Under the pieces are notes generated by a model. That model was not told where the DNA came from. It saw only the letters and a program-made list of their open reading frames with translations, and ran no database searches. The translations under genes were made by a program, and so were the position numbers. A stretch of DNA of 9,476 nt, from NCBI GenBank assembly GCA_018065475.1, contig JAGHTD010000177.1, forward strand, positions 1 to 9,476, read 5' to 3'. Of the stretch, positions 1 through 6,209 are shown piece by piece; position 1 is the first letter of the stretch; every line of letters begins with the position of its first letter. The DNA comes from Candidatus Colimorpha enterica. Lineage in GTDB: Bacteria > Bacillota > Clostridia > Oscillospirales > CAG-272.

Positions 1-1
1 A

Positions 2-128
2 ATCTATACCGAGGAAAGATATACTAACGATTACATTTCGTTTCTAAATATTTCGATACTAACTCCATTATACCGCGGGCTCCTTTCGTCGCCTACGGCG
101 ACACCTTCCTCCCGGAGGAAGGTGGACA
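2..128. repeat. Long dispersed intergenic repeat, copy A
   Basis: This stretch aligns without gaps to 7801-7927 in the same orientation. The last 56 bases (73-128) are identical to 7872-7927, and the first part is clearly similar but diverged. Inside are two hairpins: TCGCC-TAC-GGCGA near 88-100, and CCTTCCTCC/GGAGGAAGG just after it. No coding sequence is supported here. It looks like a mobile or spreading intergenic repeat of the kind that is abundant in Clostridia genomes; that family assignment is from memory, not a search. Confidence 0.8.
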
Positions 129-250
129 AGCGGGCTCCTTGCCGTATAGTGAGTGCGCCTAACCGTAGGGAGCTGGACACGTGCTTGCCTCAAAGTTTGT
201 GTTTCACCGTCAGAGGCGAAAGCAAGCACTCGCTTAATCATCTCTCCATG
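129..250. repeat. Continuation of the intergenic repeat, with inverted repeat
   Basis: After position 128 the two long copies differ: this one carries about 52 extra bases before similarity resumes at about 180-211, matching 7932-7962 (shared GTGCTTGCCTCAAAGTT). Within it GTGCTTGC (181-188) and GCAAGCAC (222-229) form an 8-bp inverted repeat, so the transcript could fold. No gene is visible. Confidence 0.55.
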
Positions 251-274
251 ATACACAAATGAGACAAAAATGAG

Positions 275-303
275 ATGACGGGAAAGAGATTTTAACGTAT
301 AAT
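275..303 (+). promoter_or_regulatory. Likely sigma-A type promoter of the small-peptide genes
   Basis: A perfect -10 hexamer TATAAT lies at 298-303. A -35-like ATGACG (4 of 6 matches to TTGACA) lies at 275-280, with a 17-bp spacer. Transcription would start near 310, about 40 bases before the first ATG at 350. No comparable promoter was found in the 66 bases between the two peptide genes, so both are probably read from here. Confidence 0.65.
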
Positions 304-330
304 ATAAGAGAAAAAAATCTCATATTCCCG

Positions 331-699
331 CCGAAAAAGGAGAAAAACCATGAAAGACGAAAAGAAAGTAAAAGAAACCGAAGAAAAAAAGAAAGAAATC
401 AAAGAAGAACAGCTGAAAAACGTCGCAGGAGGCGATGGCAATACAAGAACCTGCCCCCATTGCGGACAAGAAATCAATATCGTATTATATATGGAGCACA
501 TTGCAGATTGTCATACATCCACATTCAGTAGCCAAAGAGATATCACCTTCTAATTGAAACCGGACTGAGCTTAATGTAATGACCCAAAACCGTAACACGA
601 CCGTAAAAGGAGAAAAACCATGAAAGACGAAAAGAAAGTAAAAGAAACCGAAGAAAAAGGCAAAGAAATCAAAGAAGAACAGCTGAAAAACGTCGCAGG
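331..699 (+). repeat. Tandem duplication of RBS and leader (331-429 and 601-699)
   Basis: The two copies are exactly 270 bases apart and differ at only 4 of 99 bases: one in the untranslated leader (334/604) and three that replace codon 14 (AAG at 389-391, GGC at 659-661). The copies include the ribosome binding site and all leader codons through the first Gly of Gly-Gly. Just after the second Gly, the cores show no recognisable similarity. Conservation that stops at the cleavage site is typical of peptide families sharing one processing enzyme. Confidence 0.9.
350..553 (+). CDS. Double-glycine leader peptide with zinc-finger-like core (peptide 1)
   Basis: This 67-residue protein has a very charged Lys/Glu-rich N-terminal part ending in EQLKNVAGG at residues 20-28. 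The positions fit the bacteriocin-type double-Gly leader: Gly at -1 and -2, Val at -4, Leu at -7, Ile at -12. Such leaders are normally cut after Gly-Gly by the C39 peptidase domain of an ABC exporter. The predicted core (residues 29-67) contains CPHCG (Cys35, Cys38), then His50, Cys54 and His55. That is a C-x2-C-x11-H-x3-C/x4-H pattern close to a C2H2/C2HC zinc finger, followed by a Ser/Thr-rich tail. AAGGAG at 337-342 lies 7 bases before the ATG and fixes the start. Peptide 2 follows 66 bases downstream with the same leader. The gene is AT-rich compared with the - strand operon. It could be a RiPP or bacteriocin precursor, or a small secreted metal-binding peptide; no processing gene is in view. 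Confidence 0.75.
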   Translation: MKDEKKVKETEEKKKEIKEEQLKNVAGGDGNTRTCPHCGQEINIVLYMEHIADCHTSTFSSQRDITF

Positions 700-784
700 C
701 GGAAAGTATTTGGAAGAACAGGGAAACAAAGATTATCTTGACGTCTATAAATATACCTATGTAGATGAAAACAACGGTCAGTAA
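620..784 (+). CDS. Double-glycine leader peptide with Tyr-rich core (peptide 2)
   Basis: This 54-residue protein was found by reading the second leader copy. Residues 1-28 match peptide 1 except Gly for Lys at position 14, and end in the same EQLKNVAGG. The predicted 26-residue core (29-54) starts KYLEEQ and ends ENNGQ. It has five Tyr (30, 39, 43, 45, 47), no Cys, no Ser and one Thr, so thioether or disulfide maturation is not possible. The AAAAGGAG at 605-612 lies 7 bases before the ATG. It probably shares the transcript started upstream of peptide 1, since no separate promoter or terminator is evident between them. Its function is unknown. The shared leader suggests the same export route as peptide 1. 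Confidence 0.72.
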   Translation: MKDEKKVKETEEKGKEIKEEQLKNVAGGKYLEEQGNKDYLDVYKYTYVDENNGQ

Positions 785-869
785 ATGACAGAGTAAAGCC
801 GGGGAAAGCTCACTCTAAATGAAGTATTTACTAACCGTCTGCGTCGTAGGGCGGGAGCAGATACGTATA
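785..869. other. Intergenic stretch after the peptide genes
   Basis: No gene and no classic hairpin-plus-T-run terminator is visible on the + strand. CTCACTCTAAATGAAGT at 809-825 recurs with two changes at 1033-1049, on the other side of the inverted-repeat element. The element may therefore sit inside an older repeat or duplication. Confidence 0.4.
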
Positions 870-1013
870 GCCTCCCCTGTGTAAGGGGAGGTGGCATCCG
901 AAGGATGACGGAAGGGTTGTTTCGGGCTATTCTAACATTCTGCAAAAGTTACATCCTTCAATAAACAACCCTTCCACCACTTCGCGGTCCCCCTCCCCTT
1001 ACACAGGGGAGGC
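870..1013. repeat. MITE-like inverted-repeat element, 144 bp
   Basis: The outer 22 bases are a perfect inverted repeat (870-891 against 992-1013), and the arms meet again at 914-922 against 963-971. Each outer arm also folds on itself (CCTCCCCT-GTGTA-AGGGGAGG). Between these blocks each side has a different small hairpin: CATCC-GAA-GGATG at 895-907 and ACCAC-TTC-GCGGT at 976-988. Sequence differs but folding is kept. No ORF or transposase is inside, so any movement would need an enzyme encoded elsewhere. It lies between the + strand peptide genes and the end of the - strand operon, and could also slow transcription from both sides. Confidence 0.75.
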
Positions 1014-1075
1014 TGGACAGCGGCGATCATCTCTCATTCTGAATGAAGTTTGCAATATTCGTCAGTTAGCAGACG

Positions 1076-1142
1076 GGAGGAGCAAGCCGAGCGTAAGCGA
1101 AGCTCGCGGAGCACGTCAGCGCGTAGCTGACCTCCCCTACGA
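1076..1142. repeat. Cluster of short hairpins enclosed by GGAGG/CCTCC
   Basis: GGAGG (1076-1080) pairs with CCTCC (1131-1135). Inside are CGAGC/GCTCG (1088-1092 with 1102-1106) and GTCAGC-GCGTA-GCTGAC (1115-1131). The block ends CCTCCCCTACGA, as does the shorter relative at 7974-7998, which lacks the inner hairpins. It lies 60-127 bases past the last operon gene on the - strand. It has no T-run typical of a terminator. Confidence 0.55.
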
Positions 1143-1202
1143 AGGATCATTCCGTTTCCCTTTTCGCTCCGTCTTCCCGCGAAGCGTTCGAAGGTTCTTT
1201 GC

Positions 1203-2117
1203 CTACTTTCTTTTAAGAAAGTACGGCCCTTTCGATTCCGCGGCGAGGGTAGAGCCGAGGATAAGGACAGCACCGAGGGCGCCGAGGAAGGTCATCCTCT
1301 CTCCGAGGATAACGGCGGACAGGACGATCGACGAAACGGGATCGGCGTAGGAAAGAAAGGCGACGGTCTGCGTTTTAAGCCCCGCCATACCCCCGAAATA
1401 GAGGAGATACGCAAGTCCGGTGTGAACGACGCAGACTATGACGGTGAAGAGTATTTCCTTCCCGCCCATCTCAGCCGTCGGCGCAAAACCCGTGAGCCAC
1501 GCGTAAGGAAGCACGGCAACGGCGGCGGAAAAGAGCTGTATGACCGTTTTGGCAAAGGGATTCACGCCGTCGATGAGCTTCGTGAGGATAACGACCGCCG
1601 AGAAAAACGCGGCGCAGCCGAGTCCGCAGAGGATACCGACAGCGTCGGAGCCCTGCGGGAGCCCCTTGTCGAGCATACCCGAAACGAAGACCATGCCGAC
1701 GAGCGAAAGCACGACGCAGACCAGCTTTTTCGGCCCGAGCTTTTCCCTGAAGATCAGCGGGGAGAGGAGCAGGACTATCGTCGGCTGCATATAACAGCAG
1801 AGCGTCGCGGTCGTGACCGCCGTGTAGTTGAACGCCTCGAAGAGGAATATCCAGTTGATACCTATGCAGGCGCCGGAGGCGATGAGCAGGATGAGATTTT
1901 TTCTGCTTATTCCCCGGAAAATCTTTTTCCCGGTGACGAGGGAGAAAAGGAGTATGAAGGCGGAGCCGGTCAGACCGCGCAGGAAGGCGAGCGACGCCGA
2001 CGGGAGCGGGATCGACCGTCTGAATATGCCTATCGAACCGAAGATAACCGTCGATATCAGGAACAGCACCGCCGAGCGGGCGGTGCCGTTTTTGCTTTTT
2101 TCTTTGTTTTCAGCCAT
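1203..2117 (-). CDS. EamA/DMT-family transporter
   Basis: This 304-residue integral membrane protein has about ten hydrophobic helices in two similar halves, the layout of the drug/metabolite transporter superfamily. Helices lie near residues 15-33, 43-62, 74-93, 100-122, 131-149, 158-179, 191-210, 221-241, 248-270 and 275-292. Family-like features are AFLRG (44-48) in helix 2, and the second-half signature around SYADPVSSIVLSAVILGER (256-274) followed by a Gly/Ala-rich last helix. Such carriers move amino acids, metabolites or drugs across the inner membrane; the substrate here cannot be read from sequence. It is the last gene of the operon, 43 bases after the nucleosidase. The start has only a weak AAAGG about 9 bases upstream, so it may depend on transcription and translation from above. 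Its C-terminus runs into a palindrome. Confidence 0.88.
   Translation of the reverse strand: MAENKEKSKNGTARSAVLFLISTVIFGSIGIFRRSIPLPSASLAFLRGLTGSAFILLFSLVTGKKIFRGISRKNLILLIASGACIGINWIFLFEAFNYTAVTTATLCCYMQPTIVLLLSPLIFREKLGPKKLVCVVLSLVGMVFVSGMLDKGLPQGSDAVGILCGLGCAAFFSAVVILTKLIDGVNPFAKTVIQLFSAAVAVLPYAWLTGFAPTAEMGGKEILFTVIVCVVHTGLAYLLYFGGMAGLKTQTVAFLSYADPVSSIVLSAVILGERMTFLGALGAVLILGSTLAAESKGPYFLKRK
1204..1223. repeat. AT-rich palindrome at the 3' end of the transporter gene
   Basis: TACTTTCTT (1204-1212) and AAGAAAGTA (1215-1223) form a 9-bp inverted repeat with a 2-base loop. It covers almost the whole stop codon and the last codons of the EamA-family gene, so the final residues (YFLKRK) are encoded by the palindrome. 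It may be an inserted repeat or part of a weak termination structure. Confidence 0.5.
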
Positions 2118-2160
2118 TGATCGGTGCCTTTCGGTACTTTTTCGCCTCTTTTCGGGTGGT

Positions 2161-2844
2161 TCAGACTATTTTGTCTATGATCTCGTCGGTGAGACGCAGG
2201 CAGACGAGGGAAGCGTCGTTGAGCTCCTCGAAGAAGCCCTTTGCGCCGTCGGCGAGGCCGTCGGAGACGGCTTTGAAGAGCAGGCAGGGAATGGAGTTCA
2301 GCTCGCAGGCGAGGACGATCCCCGCCGATTCCATGTCGCATATATCGCCCTCAAAGGTGTCGTGGAGGTATTTCTTCTCCTCCGCAGTGCCGACGAACTT
2401 GTCGCCGGAGCAGTCGGTCGCCACGAAGAGATCGGGGGCTATCGAGAGCGCGGAGGCGAGAAGCGAGGGGTCGGTCGGGATGAAAATGCCGTCCTTGCCG
2501 TCCATCTGCCCTACCTTGTACTCGGGGAGCATTTCGCTTATGTCGTATTTGTAGTTGACGACGCGGGAGACGACGCAGATCTTTCTGTTTTTCATGTCGG
2601 GGGTGAGCCCGCCGACCACGCCGAAGTTGATTATCGCCTCGACACCGCAGGCGGAGATGAGGTACTGCGCCCCGGCGGAAGCGTAGATTTCCCCCATTCC
2701 GGAACGCAGAATGTACATTTCCGCGTTGTCCTTCACCACTTTGTAGAGCTTATAGCCCTTTGGAGCGTCAAGCTCCTCCATTTTGCCGTAGCGTTCTTCT
2801 ACGGCGCTTGCCTCTATGGCAAATATGAGTCCTATTTTTTTCAT
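2161..2844 (-). CDS. MTA/SAH nucleosidase-family protein (Pfs/MtnN-like)
   Basis: This 227-residue cytoplasmic protein is of the purine nucleoside phosphorylase/uridine phosphorylase fold. Members related to MtnN split adenine from 5'-methylthioadenosine or S-adenosylhomocysteine, feeding the methyl cycle and LuxS/AI-2 production. Visible landmarks are Glu11 in FAIEAS (place of the catalytic acid-region Glu), INFGVVGGL at 72-80, DMESAG at 170-175 (ribose-binding Glu172) and AVSDG at 192-196 with Asp195 in the place of the purine-contacting catalytic Asp. Length matches the family (about 230). The ATG overlaps the kinase stop codon by four bases (ATGA), so translation is probably coupled. The sequence is divergent, so futalosine or another purine nucleoside could be the real substrate. 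Family is secure, exact substrate is not. Confidence 0.85.
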   Translation of the reverse strand: MKKIGLIFAIEASAVEERYGKMEELDAPKGYKLYKVVKDNAEMYILRSGMGEIYASAGAQYLISACGVEAIINFGVVGGLTPDMKNRKICVVSRVVNYKYDISEMLPEYKVGQMDGKDGIFIPTDPSLLASALSIAPDLFVATDCSGDKFVGTAEEKKYLHDTFEGDICDMESAGIVLACELNSIPCLLFKAVSDGLADGAKGFFEELNDASLVCLRLTDEIIDKIV

Positions 2845-5399
2845 ACGGTTTTTCCCTGTTTCATTATTCTTGAAAGCGACAGAATGAGCTTCTGGATGTC
2901 AATCGGTTTCGAGATATGCTCGTTCATTCCCGCCTCTATCGCGTTGCGTCTGTCTTCCTCGAAGGCGTTGGCGGTCATGGCGATTATCGGGACGGAAGCC
3001 AGCGCCTTGTTTTCAAGCACTCTTATCGCCCTCGTCGCCTCGTAGCCGTTCATCCTCGGCATCTGCACGTCCATAAGGACGGCGTCGTACCAGCCGGGGC
3101 GTGAGTTCTTCACCTTTTCGACGGCGACGTCGCCGTCTTCGGCGGTCTCGACGATCACGCCGACGTCGGAGAGTATCTCCTCGGCGATCTCGCGGTTCAT
3201 CATATTGTCCTCGACGAGGAGGATACGGTGCCCGTCAAGGCGGACGGTCTCGCCCTCGCCTTCGGATTTCTCCTCCGGCGATCTTTCGGAGAGCTTCATC
3301 GGTATCTCTATCGTCACCGTGGTGCCGGAGCCGAGCTTGCTCTTGATCTTTATCTCGCCGCCGAGCAGATCGACGGTCTTCTTGACTATCGGCATACCGA
3401 GTCCGGTGCCCTGTATCCCGCTGACGGTGGAGGAAGTCTCACGCGAGAACTCCTCGAAGACGTGGGGCAGGAACTCCTCCGACATACCGATACCGGTGTC
3501 GGCGACGGTGAAGCGGTAAAGCCCGCGCTTTGACGCCGAATAGGGCACCTGGCAGAGCGAGAAGGTGACCTTTCCGCCCTCGGGGGTGTATTTTATGGCG
3601 TTGCCGATGATGTTTGTGAGTATCTGATTGACACGGCTCTCGTCGGTATAGACGTACCTGTCGGCGATCTCCCCCGCCTCAAAGACGGCGGTGATGCCCT
3701 TTAAGTCGGCTGTCGCGCTGAGTACCGCCATAAGGACGTTTGAGCGTTCGATGAGGTCGATCTCGTTCTCGCTGACGACCGCCTTGCCGGTCTCGATACG
3801 GGACATTTCAAGCACCTGGTTGATGAGCATAAGCAGGTTGTTGCCGGCTATCTCTATCTTGCCGAGGCAGTCGATGACCTTCTCGGGGGTGTCGATATGC
3901 TTTTTCGCCATAGCCGTGTAGCCCATTATGGCGTTCATCGGCGTGCGTATATCGTGGGACATATTGAAGAGGAACTTCGTCTTTGCTTCCGATGCGGACC
4001 TCGCGAGGGCGAGAGCGTCTTTGAGGGCGGTCTGCATCCTTATCTGCTCTCTCGCCTCTGCCTCGATGTTCCTTATCGCCATGATGAAGCGGAGGTCTTC
4101 GGATTCCTTCGCCGTGCGCATGAACTTCGCCTCGTAGTGGACGGGCTCGCCGTTGAGGAAAACCTTGTAGAAGACGGTGAACTTGTCCTCTTTGGAGAGC
4201 TTCTTTCTTATATTCTGCTCCGAGAAGCCGATGAGGGTGTCGCTGAGATCCTCCTGGGCGACGTGCAGTATGGTGTTGAGGCGGAAACGCTCGAAAGCGT
4301 CGGTGATCGCGTCGTTGTCGTGGTGTCTGTCGCTTATCTTCTGATAATAAGCCCTGTAATCGCGGGTGTCGGCGTTGACGTAATAGACGACCTCGTATTC
4401 GGAGGACAGCTCGTTGACGAGGTCGAGCATACGGAGACGCTCGTCCCTTCTTCTGATCTGCTCGTCCTTGTCCTTCCTTATCTCGTCGAGCTGTTCGACG
4501 TCGGAGTCGGCGATACGGTCGAGGGTGATGACGTGGATGTTCCCGCTGCCGTCGTCGGGCATGAAGCGCACCTTCGTCTCCACCCAGTGCTCCACGCCGT
4601 TGTTGAGGATGTGGCGGTGGCGGAAGGAATGGGGGCGGGTGCCGTTTTTGTGGTGTTCAAGCAGGGAGGCGCGGGAAAAGCGCGAATAGAACTCCCGTTT
4701 GTCCTCTTCGGAGGGAATGGAGGTGAGACCGTGTTTTATCAGCGCCTCGTAGCCGTTTTCGCAGACGTTGCCGATAGGCGGGAGATCCTTGCTCTGCATG
4801 ATGACACGGCAGGTGTCGTCGGTGAGATTTGCGGCGACCGAGAGGGAATAGACCGAGCTCGCGGCGACGGTGAAGAAGTTCACGTCCTGCGAGAGGTGGG
4901 ACATCTGCGCTTCAAGACTGCTGTTCATAAGGCGTGCGCGGGACGCTTCCTCTTCAAGCCGTTCAAGCTCCGCCCGGTACTCTCTGTCTATCTCTCTGAA
5001 ACCGACCGCGACGTGGACGGCGGGCTCGTTGATCTTTTCCGCCTTGTGGACGATCATCTCCGTATAATGATAGACGCCGCCGAAGTTGCGTCTGAAAACG
5101 AGGGAAAAGCTCTTCTCGTTTGCGAGGCGTTCGGCAACGTAGGAGAAGTTCATCGCGCGGCGGAGGGAATCCCTGTCGTCGGGGTGGACGAGGTTGTCGA
5201 TGAAGGCGTTCAGCACTTCGAGGACGTTTTTGCTCTCACGGAGGTATTTTCCCGTGTCGGAGGCGATCCTTTCGGTCAGAGAGTAGGAAGCGATCTTCTT
5301 TTCGTCGAGATTGAAATAGTAAAGCCCGGTGTAGTTCTCGGATAGGATCGACAGTATCCTGTCGCGTATATCCATATCCGGCGTAGGAGTGTTTTCCAT
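2841..5399 (-). CDS. Cytoplasmic hybrid histidine kinase/response regulator with PAS-like sensors
   Basis: This 852-residue protein has no membrane segment or signal peptide. Residues about 15-137, 170-300 and 325-445 look like three related, degenerate PAS-type sensor modules joined by charged, probably coiled-coil linkers (about 136-168, 297-328, 445-475). The kinase core follows. The H-box is FNMSHDIRTPMNAIMGY with phospho-accepting His482; the N-box runs about 590-602 (Asn591, Asn600), with DTGIGM at 634-639 and GTGLGM at 664-669. A C-terminal receiver (about 724-848) has acidic Glu730/Asp731, phospho-Asp777 in LMDVQMP, Thr809 and Lys831, so all key residues are intact. There is no Hpt or DNA-binding output domain, so phosphate must pass to an unseen partner or the receiver must act by itself. 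GGAG lies 5 bases before the ATG. It begins 18 bases after the family 2 glycosyltransferase and overlaps the nucleosidase by four. Confidence 0.93.
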   Translation of the reverse strand: MENTPTPDMDIRDRILSILSENYTGLYYFNLDEKKIASYSLTERIASDTGKYLRESKNVLEVLNAFIDNLVHPDDRDSLRRAMNFSYVAERLANEKSFSLVFRRNFGGVYHYTEMIVHKAEKINEPAVHVAVGFREIDREYRAELERLEEEASRARLMNSSLEAQMSHLSQDVNFFTVAASSVYSLSVAANLTDDTCRVIMQSKDLPPIGNVCENGYEALIKHGLTSIPSEEDKREFYSRFSRASLLEHHKNGTRPHSFRHRHILNNGVEHWVETKVRFMPDDGSGNIHVITLDRIADSDVEQLDEIRKDKDEQIRRRDERLRMLDLVNELSSEYEVVYYVNADTRDYRAYYQKISDRHHDNDAITDAFERFRLNTILHVAQEDLSDTLIGFSEQNIRKKLSKEDKFTVFYKVFLNGEPVHYEAKFMRTAKESEDLRFIMAIRNIEAEAREQIRMQTALKDALALARSASEAKTKFLFNMSHDIRTPMNAIMGYTAMAKKHIDTPEKVIDCLGKIEIAGNNLLMLINQVLEMSRIETGKAVVSENEIDLIERSNVLMAVLSATADLKGITAVFEAGEIADRYVYTDESRVNQILTNIIGNAIKYTPEGGKVTFSLCQVPYSASKRGLYRFTVADTGIGMSEEFLPHVFEEFSRETSSTVSGIQGTGLGMPIVKKTVDLLGGEIKIKSKLGSGTTVTIEIPMKLSERSPEEKSEGEGETVRLDGHRILLVEDNMMNREIAEEILSDVGVIVETAEDGDVAVEKVKNSRPGWYDAVLMDVQMPRMNGYEATRAIRVLENKALASVPIIAMTANAFEEDRRNAIEAGMNEHISKPIDIQKLILSLSRIMKQGKTV

Positions 5400-5417
5400 A
5401 ATTTCTCCAGTCTGGGG

Positions 5418-6209
5418 TTATCGGCTTGACGCTTTTCTCTGTCTGTGATTCCTTTTTATCCCTTCCGGCAGGAAGAAGGAGAGGATCGGTTTGAGGCAGT
5501 ATATATTGTATCTTAACGGGAGGCGGTTCATCTTCACGCCTTCCCTTATTATCCTTGAATAGCGGAGGTAGCGGGAGAACTTTCTGCGCTTTATCGCGCC
5601 GTCATCGACCCTGACGTGATAGAGCACCTCTCCTATGTTGTATCCGGTGTGGCCTTCGGCGAAAAACCTGTTCCACAGCTCCACGTCCTCGGTGCCGAGG
5701 GTGGAGGGGGCGACCTTGTAGCCGCCGAGCTTCTTCATCGTTTCGGTCTTCATCATCACCGTGGCGTGGTGGAAGGGGGCCTCCTTCGGGAGAAGGTATT
5801 TCGTCGGGATCTCGTCCTTGCGGACGGTCTCATCGACCTCTCCTCCGAAGGTCTTCATCCAGCAGCCGACGGCGTCGGTCTCCGGGTGGCTTTGCAGGTA
5901 GGAAAGCTGTTTTTCAAACCTCTCGGGGAGCGAAATATCGTCCCCGTCCATGCGGGCGATGTATTCGCCTCTGACGAAGGTGATACATCTGTTGAGGGAG
6001 GCGGCGAGGCCGAGGTTACGGTCGTTTCTCATCACTCTGAAACGCGCGTCGCGGGAGGAATATTCACGCAGGATCTCCGCTGTCCCGTCGGTGGAGGCGT
6101 CGTCGCAGATTATGTATTCCCAGTCGGAGCAGGTCTGCGCGAGGATAGAGTCGAGGGCGGCGCGGAGCGTCCCCTCGGCGTTATATACGCCGGAAATTAT
6201 CGAGATCAT
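5418..6209 (-). CDS. Family 2 glycosyltransferase
   Basis: This 263-residue GT-A fold enzyme transfers a sugar from a nucleotide-sugar to a growing glycan, at the cytoplasmic face of the membrane. Seen are the N-terminal strand MISIISGVYN, DDASTDGT at 36-43 (nucleotide binding), the metal-binding DGDD at 88-91, HHATVM at 147-152 and TEDVELW at 173-179, where Asp175 is the likely catalytic base. The C-terminus is basic, with a hydrophobic patch (about 245-252) that could touch the membrane. A longer frame exists to 6311, but the start at 6209 is preferred. The family begins at this Met, GGAGAGG lies just upstream, and the ATG overlaps the previous stop by four bases (ATGA). The acceptor and sugar are unknown. 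The pairing with a family 4 enzyme points to exopolysaccharide, capsule or a surface glycan. Confidence 0.92.
   Translation of the reverse strand: MISIISGVYNAEGTLRAALDSILAQTCSDWEYIICDDASTDGTAEILREYSSRDARFRVMRNDRNLGLAASLNRCITFVRGEYIARMDGDDISLPERFEKQLSYLQSHPETDAVGCWMKTFGGEVDETVRKDEIPTKYLLPKEAPFHHATVMMKTETMKKLGGYKVAPSTLGTEDVELWNRFFAEGHTGYNIGEVLYHVRVDDGAIKRRKFSRYLRYSRIIREGVKMNRLPLRYNIYCLKPILSFFLPEGIKRNHRQRKASSR

Noticed and set aside
68..256. 62-codon - strand open frame at the window start
   Set aside because: It is made entirely of the dispersed repeat and its hairpins, with no coding support.
292..501. 69-codon - strand open frame opposite peptide 1
   Set aside because: Phe/Ser-rich shadow of the Lys/Glu-rich leader; the + strand has the promoter, RBS and duplicated gene.
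554..600. Second promoter before peptide 2
   Set aside because: TTGAAA at 554-559 has no acceptable -10 at the right distance (best candidate matches 2 of 6).
1828..3045. 405-codon open frame on the + strand
   Set aside because: It crosses antisense to three well-supported genes and shows no recognisable domain.
3897..5345. 482-codon open frame on the + strand
   Set aside because: It lies fully antisense to the hybrid kinase, whose domains and motifs are intact. The composition is a low-complexity mirror of GC-rich codons.
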